DNA of 64,000 bases, taken from Castor canadensis (Eukaryota; Chordata; Mammalia; Rodentia; Castoridae). The stretch covers positions 127,773,583-127,837,582 of the forward strand of contig NC_133390.1 of assembly GCF_047511655.1 (NCBI RefSeq), given 5' to 3'. The notes below the pieces were generated by a model. The model was not told where the DNA came from. It did not search any database and saw only the letters and a program-made list of their open reading frames with translations. Position 1 is the stretch's first letter, and every line of letters begins with the position of its first letter. Below, one piece after another: positions 57,700-64,000 of this stretch. The translations under genes and the position numbers were made by a program.

Positions 57700-59497
57700 T
57701 ACACATGCATTAGTAGCTCTGACATTGGACTGGTTGCTACTCCTGATCTTTTTGCCTCATATGCACTTATGGAATTCATGAGAACCCACTGATACAAGAC
57801 CTTTTAAAATTAAAAACCTATATAAGTGATTCATTACACAGGGAGACAGAAAAAGTTGGTATACATTCTCTTTTTCAAGTAATGTTATGTACAGTTTTAT
57901 TGCCAGTATATGCACAACAGTAAGCATAGAGCTATAAATACACAATGTAATTAACAGTAGAAAACAAAACTGTTATAGGTAAGGGGGAGAGGACAAAGAA
58001 AATGTATTTTCTTGCTGCTAGAACAAAGGAAAGGAAAGCCTATGACAAATCATCCATTCAGTTCTCCTCTTAAATTCTTTACATACATTTCTACATTTTT
58101 TTCAATTAAACAAAGATAGTATAGGTAACTCTGAAACAGCAGCAAATTACTGCCTTAACAGCCATTTTCCCTTTCCAGTCAAATTCACTTTATGTTAAGA
58201 TTAAAAAAGAAAAAAAAGGTCATGATGAGAAATCATTGTATCCTGGTTCCAAATGATCTAACTTGGTCTTTTACCTGGACTGGTGATGTTTGAAAGTTGG
58301 CTGCATGAGAAAAGAATAGGTTTAGCAAAAGGTGTTTAAAAACTTGTTAAAAGGTAACACAAAATCACCCTTTAAGCAGTTTTCCAAAAGACACTACAGG
58401 CAGCAGCTCAGTTAAAAGGATTAGCCCTGAAGAGGTAGAGAATTTGAGCCCATTATTACAAGACAGCCTTGGTACCATCTTCTCTCTCATCAGGATCAAT
58501 GTTTTCAAGTAAGACAATTTCATGGTCAAAGGAAACCAGGTTCCACCATTTTTATGAAAAGGTGCTGGTCAACTTCCATGTCTCAGTAATTAGTTTGTTA
58601 TTAAATGAGAAACAGAAGACAGTCAAGGACACACGTGCACTTGATTTTTTTTGTCTGTTTCCATTATCAAGTTTATTCATAAGTGAATTTGATACTAATA
58701 AATACAAAAAAAGCATCATTCACAATAAAATAAACCAAAAAATCCTGCAATGAAACCTTCCATTTTAATAAGTACCAAGAAAAAATAAACACAAAAAAAC
58801 AGGCAGGTTGATTTGGTGCAGCTTTCTTAAGGGATCACAGAAGGGACATGGTTTTAAATAAAGATGGCAAGATCAGTAACCAACAAACTATCAGTTTTAC
58901 AGAACTGGCTGATTCTGTAACATTCTCTTTGAGAATCACCCCAAAGTTGTTGCAACTAATGACATATATCACCATCACACCACAGAGTTTGGCTGAAGTT
59001 TAAAGTAGTCCTGCTGTGTCTCACATCATTTTCAGTATTTCTAGCTAGGACATGATACGGAACAAAACTCAAAGTAGCAATAAAAATATTATTCTGCAAT
59101 AAAGGCAAAAAAAAGCTTTAGACTGTTAAAACTTTTAAAGCTTTAAGCATTCCTGTTTAACCAGTATTTAAAAAAAATTTATACAATCGTAACACTGGCA
59201 AAGGTTAATAATGGGAAGACGAAGAAGTACAAACAAGTGAAGTGATGAATTAGATTAAAAATTACTTTGTATTGATCAATTGATGTTAATACTGCTTCTT
59301 GAATTTGGAATAACTATCATAAAAGTTACATGCACACTGAGGACAGCTCTCTGTTACAGAAAATACAAAATGAAACAAAACAAAAAACTAAAGCTGGGAA
59401 ACAATGGTTAACTTCAAAGATACATTTGAGAATTTCTTGTCATTGATGAGGGTTGTCTATCCTTTCCTTGAGACCTGGTTCACTTCGCTGAGCATCA
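57700..59497 (-). other. CLASP2: CLASP2 3' UTR
   Basis: This interval directly follows the CLASP2 stop codon on the minus strand. It is AT-rich and free of recognisable SINEs or LINEs for about 1.8 kb, unlike almost everything else in the intergenic window, which fits a conserved 3' UTR. Possible polyadenylation signals read in the minus direction are AATAAA at 58677-58672 and 57901-57896. The true end is not visible and was placed by the repeat-free limit. Confidence 0.65.
57896..57901 (-). terminator. CLASP2: Candidate distal polyadenylation signal of CLASP2
   Basis: An AATAAA hexamer on the minus strand lies near the end of the repeat-free interval. A second candidate lies at 58672-58677. 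Choice between them needs transcript data. Confidence 0.4.
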
Positions 59498-59584
59498 CTA
59501 ACTTTGTCCAGTTATGTCAGCAGTGGGATCAGCTCCTCCAGAACCTGTCTGTGCACGTTTGATATAAAGATTCAGTAGCTTCAT
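59498..59584 (-). CDS. CLASP2: CLASP2 terminal coding exon
   Basis: The exon opens with the acceptor cacag at 59589-59585 and reads in phase 0 MKLLNLYIKRAQTGSGGADP, followed by eight more residues ending TGQS and a TAG stop at 59500-59498. I recognise the C-terminus of CLASP2. CLASP1 shares the MKLLNLYIKRAQ part but has a different Ser/Thr-rich tail. CLASP2 is a cytoplasmic linker-associated protein that stabilises microtubule plus ends at the cell cortex, Golgi and kinetochores. These residues close the C-terminal helical domain that binds CLIPs and other partners. It joins the upstream exon at 63655 over a 4.07-kb intron. Confidence 0.96.
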   Translation of the reverse strand: MKLLNLYIKRAQTGSGGADPTADITGQS

Positions 59585-59847
59585 CTGTGGATCAAGCCAA
59601 GCATATATCATGTCATCATCTAAAGTATGATGAGATACTCACTAAAAAATTACACATACACATGTGAACTTTCAAAGACAGACATTAGGCTGGCGGTTAT
59701 TATTATGCTACACTATTGTTGACAAAAATGTTGCAGTGATAATATAAGAAACATTAAAATAAACTTAGAAGTCACTGTTAAAATAAAAATAATCAATATT
59801 TGAGAACTACATTCAACATGACATACTAACTGCTTTACATAATCTTT

Positions 59848-59940
59848 TTTGTTTTTGTTTTTGGTGGTACTGGACTTTGAACTCAGGGCCTTAGGCTTGT
59901 TAGACAGGCACTTGGCCACATGAGCCACACCCCAGCCCTA
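59848..59940 (-). mobile_element. ID-like SINE
   Basis: A reversed unit (ggactttgaactcagggcct) with T-rich leader lies in the CLASP2 last intron. Confidence 0.88.
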
Positions 59941-59963
59941 AATTATCTCTTTATTTATTTTTT

Positions 59964-60049
59964 TTATGTTTCATTTTATTTTCATTTATTTACATGTGCA
60001 TACACTGTTTGGGTCATTTCTCTACCCTGCCCCCCTCTTCCACCCTTTC
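59964..60049 (-). mobile_element. Old L1 3' end, target of the younger L1
   Basis: The reversed L1 3' end style (tacatgtgcatacactgttt, then CCCT-rich) is diverged and interrupted by the L1 at 60069. Confidence 0.65.
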
Positions 60050-60068
60050 CCTACTCCCCCATTTCTTT

Positions 60069-61933
60069 TTTTTTTTTTTTTTAATTTATTTTTTTTTTTT
60101 CATTTTTCTTTTATTATTCATATGTGCATACAAGGCTTGGTTTATTTCTCCCCCCTGCCCCCACCCCCTCCCTTACCACCCACTCCACCCCCTCCCGCTC
60201 CCCCCCTCAATACCCAGCAGAAACTATTTTGCCCTTATCTCTAATTTTGTTGTAGAGAGAGTATAAGCAATAATAGGAAGGAACAAGGGGTTTTGCTGGT
60301 TGAGATAAAGATAGCTATACAGGGCATTGACTCACATTGATTTCCTGTGCGTGGGTGTTACCTTCTAGGTTAATTCTTTTTGATCTAACCTTTTCTCTAG
60401 TACCTGGTCCCCTTTACCTATTGGCCTCAATTGCTTTAAGGTATCTGCTTTAGTTTCTCTGCATTAAGGGCAACAAATGCTAGCTAGTTTTTTAGGTGTC
60501 TTACCTATCCTCACCCCTCCCTTGTGTGCTCTCGCTTTTATCATGTGCTCATAGTCCAATCCCCTTGTTGTGTCTGCCCTTGATCTAATGTCCACATATG
60601 AGGGAGAACATACGATTTTTGGTTTTTTGAGCCAGGCTAACCTCACTCAGAATGATGTTCTCCAATTCCATCCATTTACCAGCGAATGATAACATTTCGT
60701 TCTTCTTCATGGCTGCATAAAATTCCATTGTGTATAGATAGCACATTTTCTTAATCCATTCGTCAGTGGTGGGGCATCTTGGCTGTTTCCATAACTTGGC
60801 TATTGTGAATAGTGCCGCAATAAACATGGATGTGCAGGTGCCTCTGGAGTAACAGTCTTTTGGGTATATCCCCAAGAGTGGTATTGCTGGATCAAATGGT
60901 AGATCGATGTCCAGCTTTTTAAGTAGCCTCCAAATTTTTTTCCAGAGTGGTTGTACTAGTCTATATTCCCACCAACAGTGTAAGAGGGTTCCTTTTTCCC
61001 CGCATCCTCCCCAACACCTGTTGTTGGTGGTGTTGCTGATGATGGCTATTCTAACAGGGGTGAGGTGGAATCTTAGTGTGGTTTTAATTTGCATTTCCTT
61101 TATTGCTAGAGATGGTGAGCATTTTTTCATGTGTTTTCTGGCCATTTGAATTTCTTCTTTTGAGAAAGTTCTGTTTAGTTCACATGCCCATTTCTTTATT
61201 GGTTCATTAGTTTTGGGAGAATTTAGTTTTTTGAGTTCCCTGTATATTCTGGTTATCAGTCCTTTGTCTGATGTATAATTGGCAAATATTTTCTCCCACT
61301 CTGTGGGTGTTCTCTTCAGTTTAGAGATCATTTCTTTTGATGAACAGAAGCTTTTTAGTTTTATGAGGTCCCATTTATCTATGCTATCTCTTAGTTGCTG
61401 TGCTGCTGGGGTTTCATTGAGAAAGTTCTTACCTATACCTACTAACTCCAGAGTATTTCCTACTCTTTCTTGTATCAACTTAAGAGTTTGGGGTCTGATA
61501 TTAAGATCCTTGATCCATTTTGAGTTAATCTTGGTATAGGGTGATATACATGGATCTAGTTTCAGTTTTTTGCAGACTGCTAACCAGTTTTCCCAGCAGT
61601 TTTTGTTGAAGAAGCTGCTATTTCTCCATCGTATATTTTTAGCTCCTTTGTCAAAAATAAGTTGCTCATAGTTGTGTGGCTTCATATCTGGATCCTCTAT
61701 TCTGTTCCACTGGTCTTCATGTCTGTTTTTGTGCCAGTACCATGCTGTTTTTATTGTTATTGCTTTGTAATATAGTTTGAAGTCAGGTATTGTAATACCT
61801 CCTGCATTGTTCTTTTGACTGAGTATTGCCTTGGCTATTCGTGGCCTCTTGTTTTTCCATATAAATTTAACAGTAGATTTTTCAATCTCTTTGATGAATG
61901 TCATTGGAATTTTGATGGGAATTGCATTAAACA
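60069..61933 (-). mobile_element. Young 5'-truncated L1 with 19-bp target duplication
   Basis: The insert lies in CLASP2-sense orientation (minus), with its A-rich tail at the left. It comprises the ORF2 C-terminal third and the G-rich 3' UTR. The duplication cctactcccccatttcttt is identical at 60050-60068 and 61934-61952. Confidence 0.95.
60585..61933 (-). pseudogene. L1 ORF2 C-terminal fragment, uninterrupted
   Basis: About 449 codons of the ORF2 C-terminal part read without a stop, from ...[15 protein letters not shown] to SLICGH. It lacks the endonuclease and the catalytic RT part because of 5' truncation, so it is not a functional protein. It compares directly with 35845-37205 of the full-length L1: it lacks the stop seen there at 36810 and the four-base loss near 36510, and is itself seven bases (and thus frame-shifted, yet still open) different near 60856. 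Confidence 0.9.
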
Positions 61934-61952
61934 CCTACTCCCCCATTTCTTT

Positions 61953-62359
61953 ATTTTCATGTGACACAATTGACAGAGTGGTTGGGTCACTGCCTAAGGT
62001 CACAGGGGTGGGTGAGAAGACCCAGGACAGGAACAGGAACTCAGGTGCTTGGTTCCAGGATCCAAGATCATAGGCCACTATGCCACTAACATCCTAACCA
62101 GAACATCTTCTGGTTTTCTGTCATTTTGTAGGCTTGACCTGTATGAGATCACGTTTTATAAAGTTTGTAATCAATGCATGCATATTCAATTCTAAATTCT
62201 ACCTTTTCCATCTACTGTTATTTGAAAATGTTTTCTACCTACCTACTCTCTTCACATGTAACATTACTGACTACCTAGTATCCAGATAAAGTGCTGAATT
62301 CTAATTGTTCAAAGTTTGCTTTTTTAATGTTAACTCTTTAATTTTAAAATTTGCTTGCA
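61953..62359 (-). other. CLASP2: Intronic unassigned sequence
   Basis: No named repeat is recognised. A diverged tRNA-type repeat may lie at about 61965-62090 (gacagagtggttgggtcact, then ggtgcttggttcc). Confidence 0.4.
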
Positions 62360-62432
62360 GTGTTAGGGATTGAACCCAGGGCTTGGTGCATGTTAGGCAT
62401 GCACTCTCCACTAAATTACATCTACAGCCCAA
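62360..62432 (-). mobile_element. ID-type SINE
   Basis: The reversed unit gtgttagggattgaacccag to tacatctacagccc is an ID element. Confidence 0.8.
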
Positions 62433-62743
62433 TGATAATCCTTTCATCCAAGAGTTTTTAACTTGGTGCCTATGGGATTCAGGGGATCACTGAACTCTCT
62501 GAAACTATATGCACAATTATTTTTTTCCTTGGGATGAAATTCTACCTAAATCTCTAAATGGTTTGTTCTTAAAAGGGGTAAGCATCATTGCCTTAATCTA
62601 TAACTTATAGAAGTACTTAATATGAAATGTGTACCTCAGCTAATTCACCTTAACATGTATTTTTTTTTAATCTTATCTTGTTCCTTTTTAAAAAATAAAT
62701 TTGACCACAGTAATGACAATTGTTATGATTTTGGCAAAATCCT

Positions 62744-62990
62744 TTTTTTTTTTTTTGGCAGTACTGGGGTTTGAACTCAGGGCCTCATGCTTGCTAGGAA
62801 GGTGCCCTACTGCTTGAGCCAGTCTGCCAGCCCCGAGACTTGGTATCTTAAAATAAAAATTTCTAAGACTTAAAAAAAAAATAATAAAGTGCAGTCTGGC
62901 AGACTGACTTAAGCAGTAGGGCACGTTCCTAACAAGCATGAGGCTCTGAGTTTGAACTCCAGTACTGCTAAGACCCCCCCCCCCCAAAAC
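62744..62990. mobile_element. Two ID-like SINEs in opposite orientation, second with C run
   Basis: A reversed unit (62744-62836) is followed by a plus-strand unit (62888-62980) ending in about 10 C residues at about 62974-62984. Confidence 0.85.
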
Positions 62991-63119
62991 CTAAAACAAA
63001 CAAAAAAGTACCAAGTCAAAGTTATATAATAATCTGGGTTATCATAATAGAAAGGAGAACAAATATTTGGTTATCATAGTTCCACATTTTGGGAGATATA
63101 ATTATGATATATAACCACA

Positions 63120-63597
63120 CACTTTTTTTTTTTTTGATACTAGGGTTTGAACTCAGGGTCTTGTGCTTGCTAGGCTATTGTATTACTTATTTATTGGTGG
63201 TACTGGGGTTTGAACTCAGGGCCTCATTCTTGGTAGACAAGAATTCTACCACTTGAGCCATGCCTCTGTGCTGTGTTGGTTATCTTTGAAATAGGGTCTT
63301 GCTTTATGCCAGGCTAGCATGGACTGTGATCCTTCTATTTGTGCTTCTGTGCATGGCTGGAATGACATGCACGCACTACTCCACCCAGCCACTGGTAGAG
63401 ATGGGGGTCTGGAGAACTTTTTGCCTAGGGTGGCCTTGAATCATGACTCTCTTAAACCCTACTTCCCAAGTACCCAGAATTACAGGCTTAGCCACTGTGC
63501 CTTGCCTTTTTGGTTTTTTTTTGTACTGGGACTTGAACTCAGGGCCTTGCACTTGCTAGGCAGGTGCTCTACCACTTGAGCCATGCCTCTAACCCCA
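63120..63597 (-). mobile_element. SINE cluster
   Basis: A partial ID-like unit (63120-63178), a second ID-like unit (63190-63275), two B1-like monomers (63276-63510) and a final ID-like unit (63511-63597) are all reversed. Only about 55 bases separate the cluster from the exon's donor. Confidence 0.8.
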
Positions 63598-63654
63598 GAA
63601 CTAAGTTTTAAAGTACCATGACTACTATCTCTATAACCATGCAGCATTACTTAC

Positions 63655-63771
63655 TTTACTGCCAGTGAGTTGACTGAGATGGGGTTTTAGTTCATCACCA
63701 ATTACTGCATGAACAGCTACCAGACAGAAGACACAAGCTTTTCGAACGCTGCTCTCTGAATTATCATAACC
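63655..63771 (-). CDS. CLASP2: CLASP2 penultimate coding exon
   Basis: Between the acceptor ctccctag (ending 63772) and the donor GTAAGT (63654-63649), 117 bases encode 39 residues in phase 0 at both ends: GYDNSESSVRKACVFCLVAV, then a stretch containing HAVIGDELKP and ending HLSQLTGSK. I recognise the last HEAT-like repeats of CLASP2; the C of KACVF and the H in VAVHAVIG are as I remember CLASP2 rather than CLASP1. The domain packs as paired helices and contributes to partner binding and clasp function at microtubule ends. Upstream exons lie beyond the right edge. Confidence 0.96.
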
Positions 63772-64000
63772 CTAGGGAGAAAAACACAGATATAAAAAGT
63801 CATAAATGAAATACTGTAGATGTACAAAGATATGAATGATTCATTCTCTTTAGGAGGGGTACTAATGTGTACACTATGAAATATTGACCAGTCATTAAAA
63901 TTATATTGTAGAATATCACTTATTAGATGGAAAAAGTTCGCAATATATGATTAAGTTAAAGTATGTTACAAAATGTAATACTACCGTTGCTAAAATAGCT
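63772..64000 (-). other. CLASP2: CLASP2 intron, partial
   Basis: The stretch upstream of the penultimate exon is AT-rich intron with no other recognised feature. A pyrimidine-rich tract adjoins the acceptor. Confidence 0.85.

Larger units (their letters stand above)
59585..63654 (-). other. CLASP2: CLASP2 last intron
   Basis: The intron starts with a perfect GTAAGT donor (63654-63649) and ends with CAG (59587-59585). Nearly half its 4070 bases are a young truncated L1; the rest holds SINEs and AT-rich sequence. Confidence 0.93.

Noticed and set aside
57700-59497. Separate small gene in the repeat-free interval, such as the 94-codon frame at 58469-58753 (+)
   Set aside because: The interval is explained by the CLASP2 3' UTR. 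The frame is AT-rich, has no recognisable motif and is antisense to the transcript.

Overview
The window is mammalian nuclear DNA. It has split genes with GT/AG introns, a CpG-island promoter, Alu/B1-like and tRNA-derived SINEs, L1 elements and endogenous retroviruses. The dominant SINEs are ID-like tRNA SINEs, often fused behind a 7SL/B1-like head. Together with a young non-murine L1 they suggest a castorimorph rodent such as a beaver or relative. That species call is inference; no tool was run.

Two host genes anchor the locus, both on the minus strand. At the left, positions 3644-3756 hold the first coding exon of UBP1 inside a CpG island (about 3.48-4.56 kb), and everything left of it is UBP1 intron 1. 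At the right, 63655-63771 and 59498-59584 are the last two coding exons of CLASP2, followed by its 3' UTR running left to roughly 57.7-57.9 kb. The roughly 53 kb between them is the CLASP2-UBP1 intergenic interval, matching the gene order I know from human 3p22.

The intergenic interval is a stack of nested mobile elements. (1) 7.7-8.5 kb: a solo class II LTR with a 6-bp target duplication. (2) 9.2-22.1 kb: an old minus-strand ERV (integrase and gag-like remnants, paired LTRs), split by a plus-strand betaretrovirus-like provirus (11412-17589) with 6-bp duplications; that provirus itself carries a truncated L1. (3) 22-28 kb: SINEs, a MaLR LTR, old L1 scraps and a long AAAG tract. (4) About 28.1-48.05 kb: a decayed L1 hosting a full-length younger L1 (30523-37687, intact ORF1, broken ORF2, 16-bp target duplication), another L1 3' end, many SINEs and a gammaretrovirus-like provirus (40926-47922) that itself contains two L1 3' ends and a SINE. 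(5) 50.7-53.95 kb: two processed pseudogenes, one EFHC-like (minus) and one of adenosine kinase (plus). (6) 54-57.4 kb: SINEs and a MER5-type DNA transposon. The terminal CLASP2 intron carries a further young 5'-truncated L1 (60069-61933).

The functional genes are UBP1 (a grainyhead/CP2-family transcription factor) and CLASP2 (a microtubule plus-end protein). They share strand and neighbourhood but no evident pathway. No bacterial-type system, CRISPR array, rRNA or genuine tRNA gene was seen. The most informative structure is the layered insertion history, readable from target-site duplications.
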